64,000 nucleotides of DNA from Phyllobacterium zundukense (GCF_002764115.1 NZ_CP017940.1:3694501-3758500), one strand, 5' to 3'; positions 52,626 to 62,336 are shown, counted from the first letter of the stretch. The notes: generated from the sequence alone by a model not told the origin. Made by a program: numbers and translations.

Positions 52626-52754
52626 TCAGTCCGCATCGACGTAATCCGTAAGCTCCCAATTTTCATCCCGGACGGCGGGCCGGTCATCAACCTCCGCTTG
52701 GTAGGCCAGAACGATGATGGCAAAGAATGCCAGAACCAGGGTAAAATCATGCAT
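52626..52754 (-). CDS. Very small membrane protein, 42 residues
   Basis: The frame reads MHDFTLVLAFFAIIVLAYQA and then an acidic tail ending LTDYVDAD. That is one transmembrane helix plus a cytoplasmic or periplasmic tail. GAGGAT lies at good spacing before the ATG at 52754. Short single-helix proteins of this build are common and unstudied in rhizobia. It converges on the SOD gene. Confidence 0.55.
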   Translation of the reverse strand: MHDFTLVLAFFAIIVLAYQAEVDDRPAVRDENWELTDYVDAD

Positions 52755-53004
52755 CTGCTTATCCTCATCCCGGGGGCGGATCAGAGAGCCGGCCTAAGCA
52801 CGGCATGCCAAAAGTCTAAGACAATGGTGTTCTAATGGAGGCACCACGTGGGCAATTGGAGGGAATTTGCTCACCTTGCATTTACTGCGTCAGGCAAAAG
52901 CAGTTGCAACTCTTGATTGCGGTTGGCCCGATAGCGCATGGATCGCGCGCAGCGGCGATCGAAAGTCTGATTGAAAGGATATTCCCATCGATTTCTGAGC
53001 GGGT

Positions 53005-54249
53005 TTACAAAATAAATTCGGATGGCAAGTCAGCGCCTATGACATTCAACACCTGGATGGAAAAGTCCGTCCAGCCATCGCCGTCCAGATCGCCTTCGAC
53101 AAATCCGTAATATTGATCGAGGAAATATTCAAACCGCAGTTCACCGGCAACACCTGAAAACGGCGCCTCTCCGACATAGTGGAATGCCTGATCGCCATTG
53201 ATAGCGGAATTCGCGTCTATGGTACTGAGGTCAATAATGTCATCAGCGCCAACACCATCGATGGTGGTGCCGATCTCAGCCGCGGAGTTATAGACAAAAG
53301 TGTCCCTGCCACCCCCGCCCCAAAAATAGTCATCCCTGCTGGCAATGAATGTATCATCTCCCGCGCCTCCGAGCAGAAAATCGACGTCCAGACCACCAAT
53401 GAGCGTGTCGTTGCCGTCGCCGCCCTCCAGCCAGTCCCGGCCGTCACCGCCGTTCAGCGTGTCATCCGCGTCACCGCCTTTTATCGTGTCATAGCCGTCG
53501 CCGCCGTTGATGGAAACCCGCGTCAGGCTGGCGCTGCCGTCGAAGATGTCGGCAAAGGCGCTCCCGAAAATGCTCTCGACGGATATCAGTGTGTCGCCGG
53601 CAAGGTTTATCCGGTCGATGCTGGCATTGACTGACTCTGCACTGGCCGAATAGTCCACAGAATCGATACCGTCGCCGCCGTCGATAATATCGCGGCCCGG
53701 AACACCGATGAACCGGTCGTAACCGCCTGCGCCATGCAGCGTATCGTCGCCTTCACCGCCGTCGATGATGTCCCGGCCGTCGCCGCCATCGATCCAGTCA
53801 TTCCCCGCCCCGCCGAGAAGATGGTCATCGCCAGCACCGCCGCTCAGCCGGTCGATGCCGGTGCCGCCGTCGAGGGTATCGTTGTTGTCGCCGCCACGCA
53901 GCCAGTCGTCCCCGTCGCCGCCGAGAAGGTGATCGGGGCCGATACCACCATCGAGCCAGTCATTGCCAAGGCCGCCAATCAGAGTGTCGGCCCCAGCGCC
54001 ACCATTCAACCGGTCATCGCCGGTGCCGCCGTCAAGCGTATCGCTGCCATCGCCGCCATAGAGCCAGTCATCGCCATCCTGACCATAGATGTGATCGTCA
54101 CCGGCAGCACCATCTATCCAGTCGGTGCCCGCGGCACCGACGAGATGATCGGCACCCGGTCCGCCTTTCAGCCGTTCGCCATCCAGCAGGTCCCCGCTGT
54201 CAAGCGGCAGCAGGAGTCCTGAATAGATCCGATCAGCTATTCTCGGCAT
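53005..54249 (-). CDS. RTX calcium-binding protein, gene 3 of the cluster
   Basis: A 414-residue protein. Residues ~20-185 and 225-295 are arrays of the nonapeptide GGxGxDxLx (for instance [20 protein letters not shown]), which bind calcium in parallel beta-rolls. The C-terminal part resembles the serralysin C-terminal domain (DIIDLSTIDANSAINGDQAF) and ends with a hydrophobic EFIL tail, the kind of signal read by type I secretion. No catalytic domain is seen. It starts seven bases after the stop of the preceding RTX gene. No ABC/HlyD/TolC secretion genes lie in the window. Confidence 0.88.
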   Translation of the reverse strand: MPRIADRIYSGLLLPLDSGDLLDGERLKGGPGADHLVGAAGTDWIDGAAGDDHIYGQDGDDWLYGGDGSDTLDGGTGDDRLNGGAGADTLIGGLGNDWLDGGIGPDHLLGGDGDDWLRGGDNNDTLDGGTGIDRLSGGAGDDHLLGGAGNDWIDGGDGRDIIDGGEGDDTLHGAGGYDRFIGVPGRDIIDGGDGIDSVDYSASAESVNASIDRINLAGDTLISVESIFGSAFADIFDGSASLTRVSINGGDGYDTIKGGDADDTLNGGDGRDWLEGGDGNDTLIGGLDVDFLLGGAGDDTFIASRDDYFWGGGGRDTFVYNSAAEIGTTIDGVGADDIIDLSTIDANSAINGDQAFHYVGEAPFSGVAGELRFEYFLDQYYGFVEGDLDGDGWTDFSIQVLNVIGADLPSEFIL

Positions 54250-54256
54250 ATCACCC

Positions 54257-55501
54257 TCACATCATGAAATCATTCACGTTCCAGTCGTGATCGAAGTCGC
54301 CATGGACCTGGATCACCAGATCAGCCTTGCCATCACCATCGACATCGCCTTCGATATGCACATAGTCCTGGGAGGGAGCGTTATCCGGCACGACAACCCG
54401 CAATTCTCCGGCGGCACCGGTGAAATCACCGCTGCCGATAAAGTGGAACGCCTGATCGCCATTCACGGATGTGTCGGCGTCGATGGGCCTCAGATCGAAC
54501 TTGTCGCCCTCGGCGAAATTGAAATCAGTGATCGTGTCGGCAGGCGGTTCCCGACCTCCCTGAATGCCTTGCACGGCATTGCTAAAACGGAACGTGTCGG
54601 CCCCGGCTCCACCCGTCAGCATATCATAGCCTAAATAGCCATCGAGGACGTTGTTGCCAGCATCACCGGTAAGGACGTCGTTGTAAATGCCGCCGGACAG
54701 ATTCTGAAAGTTTGACAGGGTGTCCCCATCTGAATTTTCGCCAGTGGCGAGATTGACGCTCACCCCGGCTCTGGCATCGGCATAGGATAGCGTATTGATA
54801 CCGCTGCCCCCATCCATGACGTCACTGCCGGCGCCCCCGGTAATCGTATCATTGCCATCACCGCCGGATAGCCAGTCATTGCCGGCACCACCGCTGACTC
54901 TGTCGTTACCCGCACCGCCGCTCATACGGTCGACGCCAGCACCGCTGCGCAGGAAGTCATGGCCTTCGCCGCCATGTACCCAATCATCGCCGTCGCCGGT
55001 AAAGACGTTATCGGAACCCGCGCCCGCATTAATCCAATTTGTCAGACGCCCGCCCGAACCGCCGGTGATAGTGTCGTTGCCCTCACCGCCGCTCAGGCGG
55101 TTCTCGCCTTCCCCTCCAGCAATCGCATCATTGCCATCGCCGCCATAGATCCAGTCACCCTTGTCGCCGACTTCGGCGCCGTTACCGCCATCGAGATGGT
55201 CGTCGCCAAGACCGCCGTCGATCCAGTCACTTCCCGCGGCACCAATGATATAGTCCCCATCGGCACCGCCATGCAGCTGGTCGTCACCGTCGCCACCGTT
55301 CATGCGGTCGATACCGGCAGCGCCATCAAGTATGTCATTGCCGGCATAGCCGGAAATCCAGTCGTCACCGGGACCGCCCAGGAGCGTATCGTCGCCGGAG
55401 GTGCCGGCAATATTGTCTCCGGGAACCGCGAGCGTATCATTGCTGGTCATGGCAAAATGCCAATGCCTGTCGTCCTGCTCGAAACGAGCCTGATCAACCA
55501 T
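54257..55501 (-). CDS. RTX calcium-binding protein, gene 2 of the cluster
   Basis: A 414-residue protein with nonapeptide arrays (GGPGDDWISGYAGNDILDGA and many more) over residues ~30-310. The C-terminal domain has [20 protein letters not shown], is close to that of the 622-residue neighbour and ends VNDFMM. The ATG at 55501 follows a very strong AGGAGGAG. An internal ATG 55450 is a less likely start. Secreted, probably by a type I system encoded elsewhere; surface or matrix role inferred. Confidence 0.88.
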   Translation of the reverse strand: MVDQARFEQDDRHWHFAMTSNDTLAVPGDNIAGTSGDDTLLGGPGDDWISGYAGNDILDGAAGIDRMNGGDGDDQLHGGADGDYIIGAAGSDWIDGGLGDDHLDGGNGAEVGDKGDWIYGGDGNDAIAGGEGENRLSGGEGNDTITGGSGGRLTNWINAGAGSDNVFTGDGDDWVHGGEGHDFLRSGAGVDRMSGGAGNDRVSGGAGNDWLSGGDGNDTITGGAGSDVMDGGSGINTLSYADARAGVSVNLATGENSDGDTLSNFQNLSGGIYNDVLTGDAGNNVLDGYLGYDMLTGGAGADTFRFSNAVQGIQGGREPPADTITDFNFAEGDKFDLRPIDADTSVNGDQAFHFIGSGDFTGAAGELRVVVPDNAPSQDYVHIEGDVDGDGKADLVIQVHGDFDHDWNVNDFMM

Positions 55502-55523
55502 CTCCTCCTCCTGGGCTTTCTCC

Positions 55524-57392
55524 TCACATCATAAAGTCGTTAGCCGACCAATCATGATCGAAATCGCCGCTGACCTGGATGACAAGGTCGGCCGTGCCGT
55601 CACCATTGATGTCGGCCTCGATGTGCACATAATCCTGGGGCGAGGCATTGTCCGGAACAACGACTCGCAATTCACCGGCCGCACCGGTGAAGTCGCCACC
55701 GCCGATGAAGTGAAAGTCCTGATTGCCCGCCGCGCTGGTATCGGCATCGATCCTGCTCAGATCGATCTTGTCTCCTTCGTCCGAGCTGAAATCGACGATA
55801 CTATCGGCATAGGCCTGGCCATCGTGTTGCTGGTCACCCCGCTCGGCATGATCGAAGCGGAAGATGTCGGAGCCAGCGCCGCCCGCCAGCACATCGAAGC
55901 CGAATCCGCCAGCGAGGACATTGTTGCCCGCATTGCCGGTAAGGAAGTCGGCATACTGACTGCCGGTCAGATTCTCGACTTCGACCAGTGTATCGCCAGT
56001 CGAATTCTCGCCCGTGGAAAGATCGATGGTGAGCCCGCTTGCGAATGTTGTGTAATCGACCGTGTCGGTACCTGCACCACCAACGATGATATCGGCACCG
56101 TCACCACCGACCAGAAGGTCATCGCCGTTGCCACCGGCCAGAACGTCATCCCCGGCACCGCCCAACAGCGTATCATTGCCGTCGCCACCGAGGAGAATGT
56201 CGTCGCCGGCTCCGCCATCGAGGTGGTCATCGCCCGCGCCGCCTTCGAGAGTGTCAGCGCCATTGCCGTCTGCACCGCCAGCCAGCCAGTCGTTGCCATC
56301 ACCACCAAGGAGATGGTCATCGCCGGTGCCGCCGTTCAACCTGTCGTCGCCTCTGCCGCCCCAGAGCGTGTCGTTGCCATCGCCACCGCGCAGCCAGTCA
56401 TCGCCGTCGTCGCCAAGCAGCTGATCCGCGCCTGCGCCGCCGTCGAGCCAGTCGGTGCCCGTGCCGCCAATGAGCGAATCGTTGCCGGCACCGCCGTTCA
56501 AGCGGTCGTCACCGTCATCGCCGATAACCGTGTCATTGCCGTTGCCACCGTAGAGCCAGTCTTCACCATCTCCGCCTTCCAGACGGTCATCGCCGTCGCC
56601 GCCATCCATCCAGTCGCTGCCGGCACCACCGGCGACATAGTCAGCACCCGCGCCGCCGTTCAACCGGTCGTCACCTTCGCCGCCGTTCAGCCGGTCCTCG
56701 CCTTCACCGCCGATGAGCGTGTCATTGCCCTCGCCGCCACGCAGCCAATCATCGCCTGCACCACCATTGAGATAGTCGGCGCCTGCTCCGCCATCCAGCC
56801 AATCCGTGCCCGCGCCGCCAAGGAGCTTGTCGTCTCCCTCGTCGCCGCTCAGCCGATCCTCGCCCGCACCGCCGTCAAGCGTATCGTTGCCGTCGCCGCC
56901 ATGGAGCCAGTCCTCGCCCTCGCCACCGAGGAGCGTGTCATCACCCGCGCCGCCATCGAGCCAATCGGTGCCAGCGCCGCCTGACAATGTGTCGTTGCCA
57001 TCGCCTCCCGCCAGGCCGTCATCGCCGGCAAGACCCACCAGTACATTGTCGCCGCTGTCGCCCGACAGCCTGTCGCCGAAGGCCGAACCCACGAGATTCT
57101 CGAAGCCGGTGGCAAGCCGGTCGCCTTCCGCGTCGCCGCCCCAGGTACCGAGAACACCCAGCCCGTTGAGACCGCCAAGATGAACGAACACCGCCTCGGG
57201 CGAACTCTCGTAACCCAGCGTGTCGACACCATCGCCGCCGAACAGCAGATCGGAACCGCCCTTGCCCTCGATGTAGTCATTGGCGCTGCTGCCAAAGATC
57301 CGGTCGTCATCGTCGCTGGCGATAATTACCTGGTCGACGCCATTGCCTGGATGAATATCGACGAGCTCAAGCAGGGTTTCGGTCAGCGCCAT
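55524..57392 (-). CDS. RTX calcium-binding protein, gene 1 of the cluster
   Basis: A 622-residue protein made almost wholly of calcium-binding nonapeptides between residues ~25 and 460 ([20 protein letters not shown] and the like). The serralysin-type C-terminal domain ends ANDFMM. The opening [20 protein letters not shown] has no signal peptide, as expected for type I secretion. The 27-base DNA periodicity leaves long open frames on the other strand; these are shadows. It leads the three-gene group, with 22 bases to gene 2. The AT-rich region upstream of 57392 should hold the promoter. Confidence 0.9.
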   Translation of the reverse strand: MALTETLLELVDIHPGNGVDQVIIASDDDDRIFGSSANDYIEGKGGSDLLFGGDGVDTLGYESSPEAVFVHLGGLNGLGVLGTWGGDAEGDRLATGFENLVGSAFGDRLSGDSGDNVLVGLAGDDGLAGGDGNDTLSGGAGTDWLDGGAGDDTLLGGEGEDWLHGGDGNDTLDGGAGEDRLSGDEGDDKLLGGAGTDWLDGGAGADYLNGGAGDDWLRGGEGNDTLIGGEGEDRLNGGEGDDRLNGGAGADYVAGGAGSDWMDGGDGDDRLEGGDGEDWLYGGNGNDTVIGDDGDDRLNGGAGNDSLIGGTGTDWLDGGAGADQLLGDDGDDWLRGGDGNDTLWGGRGDDRLNGGTGDDHLLGGDGNDWLAGGADGNGADTLEGGAGDDHLDGGAGDDILLGGDGNDTLLGGAGDDVLAGGNGDDLLVGGDGADIIVGGAGTDTVDYTTFASGLTIDLSTGENSTGDTLVEVENLTGSQYADFLTGNAGNNVLAGGFGFDVLAGGAGSDIFRFDHAERGDQQHDGQAYADSIVDFSSDEGDKIDLSRIDADTSAAGNQDFHFIGGGDFTGAAGELRVVVPDNASPQDYVHIEADINGDGTADLVIQVSGDFDHDWSANDFMM

Positions 57393-57890
57393 TTTAGGCC
57401 TCCATTTCGGACAGATTCGGGACTGTTTATTTGTCTATAGTTCGGCAATGAACTACAAAACAATCATCAAGCCAAATGAAATTTTGATTACGTAGTATTC
57501 TTTAAATGTAATGCCAATGTACTTCAAAATTTGAATTATTTTCTTCTTGAAATTATTGTTACTTTTCAATGGAAGCGAATTCCCACCAGACGTGGCGGAG
57601 GGCCAAAAATGGGCTTGGGGCATTCCTGCAAGCCAAAGTGCGGCGGCCTACCGTACCGCATGGTACGGTGCAATCGTCTCGCTGTCGGGACCGATGGCTG
57701 CAAGGGCAATTGCGGCTGCCCTCGCGGGAAAATCCGACACGGGCATGCCGGTTCTTGGACGACTTCAAACACGAATGGTCAATTTTTCAGAAATTCTGCC
57801 GATTCTCATACTAAAAACTGCGAAAATGGGACGAGTTTATCAACCTGTGCGCGAAATTTTGATGCAGGCGGTTGAATTTTCGGCTTTTCG
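57393..57890. other. Intergenic stretch with an AT-rich promoter region and a short palindrome
   Basis: About 500 bases between two minus-strand genes. 57420-57550 is clearly AT-rich and is the likely promoter of the RTX group. CCGTACC (57651-57657) and GGTACGG (57662-57668) form a seven-base inverted repeat. Open frames in 57531-57978 are not supported. Confidence 0.5.
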
Positions 57891-58607
57891 TCAGAACTTG
57901 CCAACGACGTTGAGGAAGACCCCTTCGTCGTTAAGGGTGAGGTCTCTGAGGTCGTCGGAGAAGCAGCCGAAATTATAGCCAACGCCGATCTTGAAGTTAT
58001 CGCCGACATTGCGGTAGAGCGCGACGAGCGCGCCGTAGTCGGTCGTCTTGGCCTCCGGCATGGCGAGGACCCGGCCTTCGACCAGCGCATCCCAGCTCTT
58101 GATGAAACTGACATCCGCCCGGATGATTCCGAGGTGGGCCGTGGAGGTTTCCCAGTCGGAAAAGGCCCCGCGATCCTCATCCAGTCGTTGCCGCACCTCG
58201 CCAAAACGCATGCCAACTGCGACGCCGCCCGAATCGGTGGTGAGGTTATAGGTACCCGCCTTGTAGATATACCAATCGACCCAGGCCGTGTCGGGACCGG
58301 CCGAGAACTCGCTGGGCTTCCCAGCTGAGACTCCAAACGTATGATCTAGGTTTGCGATGACGAGTTTGGCGACGAGATCGATGCCAGCCCCATCGACAGA
58401 GCCGGCGTTCTTGAAGATCGCTCGCTTGCCCTGTCCAGTGCCGACGGTTGTCGTTTCTACGATATCAGGCAAATTTACCAGAACAAGTTTGCCAGCCGCT
58501 GCCGGCGCAACGTCCAGGACTGACAGAAGCAGCAAAAGGAAGAGCGCAAGGATGTTCTGGAAACGGGATATGCCTGTGCTTTCAGGTCGTGCGCAATAAG
58601 TCTTCAT
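57891..58607 (-). CDS. Exported protein with outer-membrane-type C-terminus, apparently shortened
   Basis: A 238-residue protein: signal ILALFLLLLLSVLDVAPAAA, then LVLVNLPDIVETTTVGTGQG and a middle part. From about residue 130 (GEVRQRLDEDRGAFSDW) it matches the C-terminal end found on much larger rhizobial outer-membrane proteins: VGDNFKIGVGYNFGCFSDDL, ending FLNVVGKF with the terminal aromatic. The usual long repeat-rich central region is absent, so this may be an internal deletion or a natural short form. Weak ribosome site. Stands alone on the minus strand. Confidence 0.65.
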   Translation of the reverse strand: MKTYCARPESTGISRFQNILALFLLLLLSVLDVAPAAAGKLVLVNLPDIVETTTVGTGQGKRAIFKNAGSVDGAGIDLVAKLVIANLDHTFGVSAGKPSEFSAGPDTAWVDWYIYKAGTYNLTTDSGGVAVGMRFGEVRQRLDEDRGAFSDWETSTAHLGIIRADVSFIKSWDALVEGRVLAMPEAKTTDYGALVALYRNVGDNFKIGVGYNFGCFSDDLRDLTLNDEGVFLNVVGKF

Positions 58608-58989
58608 TTTGAAAATACCCAGTCTGAAAATTCATAATCGAAATTCGAAAAATGCAACTTCAGGTAGTTATTTCAGAAATACGACGCGATTAAAAAGAGA
58701 AACGAACACGAATCACTGACACATATGCAACTTATGCTGTCAATTTGAATACATTAACCCAAGAGTTGTAGTCAATCCGCAACTTTAGTTGTATAACTCT
58801 TAGCATTATTCGTAAGTTATACAATCTATGATTGCATACAGGAATGTGCGCTTCCTGCCGAGGGCCGGTTGATCGGGTAGTTTTGCGCCGGAGCCCCAGT
58901 GAGTTCCAGGCTGCCACAAATCGAGTTCATGTTCGTCGTTGCAACCCTGGCTCCGGTCAACTAATATATTAATTCGAATTGGAGACACC
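58608..58989. other. AT-rich divergent promoter region
   Basis: About 380 bases between the outer-membrane-type gene and uxaA, clearly richer in A and T than its neighbours. The inverted repeat at 58789-58824 is the only distinct structure. Confidence 0.5.
58789..58824. promoter_or_regulatory. Long inverted repeat, putative GntR-type operator
   Basis: TTGTATAACT (58789-58798) and AGTTATACAA (58815-58824) are perfect 10-base inverted arms 16 bases apart. The TTGTATAA/TTATACAA arms recall sites of FadR-subgroup GntR regulators, which often control hexuronate genes. The repeat lies about 165 bases upstream of uxaA. No regulator gene is in view. Confidence 0.55.
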
Positions 58990-60516
58990 ATGGACACCCT
59001 TAACCCACCCAGGCACCTGCGCCTTCACGCCAGCGACAATGTCGTTGTGGCAGTTGATACATTTCAAATTGGCCAGAGCATTGAAGGGGTGGCCGTCACG
59101 GATCGCGTACCGCGCGGGCACAAACTCGCATCCCGATTGATTGCCGCAGGCGAGCCCGTCCGCAAGTTTGGCCAGATCATCGGCTCTGCTTCGAAGCGGA
59201 TCGAGCCGGGCGAGTGGGTACATGAGCACAATCTCAACTATAGTGATTTTGTGCGCGAGCCGGATGCGGCCCATGCGATCTATGCCAACGGCATTCTGCC
59301 GGCCCATGAGCGTGCGACCTTCGAAGGGTTCCGCCGTGCCAATGGCCGCGCTGGGACACGCAACTATATCGGCGTTCTGACTTCGGTGAATTGTTCCGCT
59401 TCCGTTGCCCGCTTCATCGCCGAAGCCGTGCAGAAATCGGGGCTGCTCGATGACTATCCGATGGTCGATGGCATCATTCCCCTCGTCCATGGCGGCGGCT
59501 GCGCGCTCGATGTAAAGGGCGAGGGCTACGAAGTCCTGAAGCGGACCCAGTGGGGCTATGCAACCAATCCGAACATCGCCGCTGTGCTGATGGTCGGTCT
59601 CGGTTGCGAAGGCTTCCAGATCGGCCGCTGGAAAGAAGCCTACAACATTGTCGAGAGCGACACATTCCGCAGCCTGACAATCCAGGAGGTGGGCGGTACA
59701 CGCAAGACGATGGAAGCAGGCGTCGCTGCCGTGCGGGACATGCTGCCGGTGGCTGCCAATGTGAAGCGCGAGACCATTCCCGCATCCGAGTTGATGCTTG
59801 CGTTGCAATGCGGCGGATCCGATGGTTACTCCGGCATTACGGCAAACCCGGCGCTGGGCGCTGCCGTCGATCTGCTGGTGCAGCAAGGTGGCACGGCCAT
59901 TCTCTCCGAAACCCCGGAAATCTACGGCGCGGAGCACCTTCTCATCGAACGGGCGTCCAATCCCGAAGCGGTGCAACGGCTGCAGGCCGTTATCGCCTGG
60001 TGGGAGGATTATACCGCCCGCAACAAGATGGAGATGAACAACAATCCTTCGCCAGGCAACAAGGCCGGCGGCTTGACCACCATCCTCGAAAAATCACTGG
60101 GCGCTGTCGCCAAATCCGGTACAACGCCGCTCGAAGCGGTCTATGGCTATGCCGAACCGGTGACCGCCCACGGCCTCGTCTTCATGGACACGCCGGGCTA
60201 TGATCCCGTTTCGGCGACGGGCCAGGTCGCAGGCGGTGCCAATGTTCTCGCCTTCACCACAGGGCGCGGCTCGGCCTATGGCTGCAAGCCGACTCCATCG
60301 ATCAAGCTCGCCACCAACACGCCGATGTACAACCAGATGATCGAAGACATGGACATCAATTGCGGCGACGTTCTCGATGGCGTGTCGATCGAAGACAAGG
60401 GCCGCGAGATCTTCGAGCGCATCCTGAAGGTCGCATCGGGCGAGCGCAGCAAGTCGGAAGAGCTCGGCTATGGCGACGCAGAATTCGTGCCCTGGCAGAT
60501 CGGCGCGACGATGTAG
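58990..60516 (+). CDS. uxaA: Altronate dehydratase (UxaA family)
   Basis: A 508-residue enzyme. The N-terminal SAF-like domain (residues ~10-105) is followed by the large domain with NYIGVLTSVNCSASVARFIA, PLVHGGGCA, LMVGLGCEGFQI and LALQCGGSDGYSGITANPAL. UxaA dehydrates D-altronate to 2-keto-3-deoxygluconate in galacturonate breakdown. Galactarate dehydratase (GarD) is the near relative, so altronate is likely but not certain. The ATG at 58990 follows TTGGAGA; an upstream frame to 58939 is not SAF-like. It converges on a polyamine-type ABC importer. Confidence 0.9.
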   Translation: MDTLNPPRHLRLHASDNVVVAVDTFQIGQSIEGVAVTDRVPRGHKLASRLIAAGEPVRKFGQIIGSASKRIEPGEWVHEHNLNYSDFVREPDAAHAIYANGILPAHERATFEGFRRANGRAGTRNYIGVLTSVNCSASVARFIAEAVQKSGLLDDYPMVDGIIPLVHGGGCALDVKGEGYEVLKRTQWGYATNPNIAAVLMVGLGCEGFQIGRWKEAYNIVESDTFRSLTIQEVGGTRKTMEAGVAAVRDMLPVAANVKRETIPASELMLALQCGGSDGYSGITANPALGAAVDLLVQQGGTAILSETPEIYGAEHLLIERASNPEAVQRLQAVIAWWEDYTARNKMEMNNNPSPGNKAGGLTTILEKSLGAVAKSGTTPLEAVYGYAEPVTAHGLVFMDTPGYDPVSATGQVAGGANVLAFTTGRGSAYGCKPTPSIKLATNTPMYNQMIEDMDINCGDVLDGVSIEDKGREIFERILKVASGERSKSEELGYGDAEFVPWQIGATM

Positions 60517-60537
60517 GCCAGGTCAGCCGCTACATAA

Positions 60538-60562
60538 AAACGGGAGCCCACGGCTCCCGTTT
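60538..60562. terminator. Bidirectional terminator between uxaA and the ABC importer
   Basis: AAACGGGAGCC (60538-60548), loop CAC, GGCTCCCGTTT (60552-60562): a perfect 11-base stem with A and T ends, suited to both converging transcripts. Confidence 0.85.
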
Positions 60563-60576
60563 GCTTTTGTTGTGCC

Positions 60577-61419
60577 TCAAGCAGTGGTCTGCTGCTTAGC
60601 ACGGGCAACGATCTGCGTCGGGTTGACGAAGCGCAGAGCAATCAGCAGCCATATGAGCGTTGTTACCATATAGACCACCGCCATGGCATCGATCGATTGC
60701 ACGGCGCGGACGCCAGAGGCAAACACCGAATAATACAGCGCGACGACAAGTGTCTGGCTGGTTGGACCGGCGGTCAGAAAGGTCAGCTCGAACATCGCAA
60801 TAGTACGTACCAGAACAAGCAGTAAAGCCGCGAGGATGCCCGGCAGCAGCATGGGCAGCAGCACATGCACGAACAGCTGGAACGTGCCCGCACCGAACAC
60901 CCTTGCCGCCGCCTCGACCTTCGGGTCGATCTGTTCGATGAAGGGAATCATGACGAGGATCACGAAGGGAACCGTCGGCACCAGATTGGCGAGAACGACG
61001 CCCCAGAATGTACCCCCGACACCCGCCTGATACAGCACTGTCGCTAGCGGAATACCGAAGGTGATCGGCGGCACCAGCAGCGGCAGCAGGAAAAGCAGCA
61101 TGACCAGCTTCTTGCCGGGAAAGTCACGTCGCGCCAGGGCGTAGGCTGCGGTCACGCCCAGAAGCCCAGAAAGCGCAACCACGGTGAACGCTATCTGGAA
61201 GGTGACGATGAGAACATCACTGAGCTGGAATTCCGACCAAGCGGTGAAATACCAGTTTGTTGTCCAGCCCGCCGGCAGCCATGTGCCAAGCCAGCGCGTC
61301 GCAACGGAGGAGATGATCACGGTCGCGATCATTGCCAGGAGATTGATGACGAAGAAGGCAACGACGACCCAGACTGCAGTGATCCAGAGCTTTGCGCCAA
61401 TGGTTGTATCGCGGATCAT
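60577..61419 (-). CDS. ABC transporter permease (PotC-like)
   Basis: A 280-residue inner-membrane subunit with about six hydrophobic segments. The permease loop is near EAAARVFGAGTFQLFVHVLL, the EAA motif that touches the ATPase. It resembles PotC/YdcV of spermidine/putrescine-type importers. It is the last gene of a four-gene minus-strand operon after a second permease (two bases away), an ATPase and a binding protein. Confidence 0.9.
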   Translation of the reverse strand: MIRDTTIGAKLWITAVWVVVAFFVINLLAMIATVIISSVATRWLGTWLPAGWTTNWYFTAWSEFQLSDVLIVTFQIAFTVVALSGLLGVTAAYALARRDFPGKKLVMLLFLLPLLVPPITFGIPLATVLYQAGVGGTFWGVVLANLVPTVPFVILVMIPFIEQIDPKVEAAARVFGAGTFQLFVHVLLPMLLPGILAALLLVLVRTIAMFELTFLTAGPTSQTLVVALYYSVFASGVRAVQSIDAMAVVYMVTTLIWLLIALRFVNPTQIVARAKQQTTA

Positions 61420-61421
61420 TG

Positions 61422-62336
61422 TCAGCCCTTCCCGCCAGCGGTCGAGCCGCGATAGAACATGTTGCGTATGCCAAGGACCGCTACGACGATGAGCAGCTGA
61501 ACAACCGCCATGATCATCGCAATCGCCGACGCCATCGAATAATCATACTGCTCGAACGCCGCCTGATAGGCAGCAATCGAGATGACACGCGTTGGTCCCG
61601 CGGGTGCGCCGAGCAGAACCGCTGAGGGGAACACGGCAAAGGCCTGGACGAAGGACAGGCAAAAGGCGATGGCAAGGCCTGGAACCAACAGAGGCAGCAT
61701 GACATGGCGGAAGCGCTGCCAGCTTCCAGCGCCATGGGTCGCGGCAGCCTGCTCAAGCGCGGGGTCTACCCCTGACACGTAAGACAGGATCAGCAGGAAG
61801 GTGAACGGGAAGCCTGTAATGATCAGCGATGAAAAAACGCCCCAGTAATTATTGGTCAGCTTGACTGGCCGGTCGATCATTCCGATCAGCATCAGGGTTC
61901 GGCTGAACCAGCCTTGCGGCCCGAGATAGTTCAACAGGCCTTCTGCAACCAGCACGGTCCCCAGCGTTACGGGCAGGACAAGGATCGTCGTCAGCAGTCT
62001 CTGATGCGTCATCAGTCGCACCCGGAAAGCAACCGGCAGCGCTATGGCGATGCTGATGATCGTCACGGGCACGGCCAGCCAGAGCGTTGTCAGTATCGTG
62101 TCGTACAAAAACGGGTCGGAGAAGAACTTCTGATAGTTGGCTAAGGTTCCGCCCTCCTTGGGCGTAAAGGACAGGATCAAGCCATAGATGAAAGGATAGA
62201 TGAACACTGCCAGCAGGAAAAGCACCGCTGGCAGCACCAGAAGCGTGACACCGTCAATGCCGCGCAGCGCCAGACGCTGACGCAGCGATATGCCGTAATC
62301 GTACGAGGTTGAGGTAACGTTTGCCATGTCCATCAC
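61422..62336 (-). CDS. ABC transporter permease (PotB-like)
   Basis: A 304-residue inner-membrane subunit. An N-terminal hydrophobic stretch (LLVLPAVLFLLAVFIYPFIY) is followed by the PotB-like core and the EAA-type loop EQAAATHGAGSWQRFRHVML. Its start overlaps the ATPase stop by four bases (62333-62336). It should pair with the 60577 gene as the two membrane halves. Confidence 0.9.
   Translation of the reverse strand: MMDMANVTSTSYDYGISLRQRLALRGIDGVTLLVLPAVLFLLAVFIYPFIYGLILSFTPKEGGTLANYQKFFSDPFLYDTILTTLWLAVPVTIISIAIALPVAFRVRLMTHQRLLTTILVLPVTLGTVLVAEGLLNYLGPQGWFSRTLMLIGMIDRPVKLTNNYWGVFSSLIITGFPFTFLLILSYVSGVDPALEQAAATHGAGSWQRFRHVMLPLLVPGLAIAFCLSFVQAFAVFPSAVLLGAPAGPTRVISIAAYQAAFEQYDYSMASAIAMIMAVVQLLIVVAVLGIRNMFYRGSTAGGKG

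Noticed and set aside
53179..56984. Long plus-strand open frames over the RTX genes (up to 476 codons)
   Set aside because: They are antisense to the calcium-binding repeats. The 27-base periodicity avoids stops in the opposite frames and yields low-complexity Ala/Val/Ile products without ribosome sites.
53600..57200. Tandem ~27-base DNA repeats that could be taken for a CRISPR array or minisatellite
   Set aside because: The period is nine codons of the GGxGxDxLx motif, copies are degenerate and there are no unique spacers.
57531..57978. Plus-strand ORFs between the RTX group and the outer-membrane-type gene
   Set aside because: They run into the antisense of a real gene, lack ribosome sites and show no family motif.
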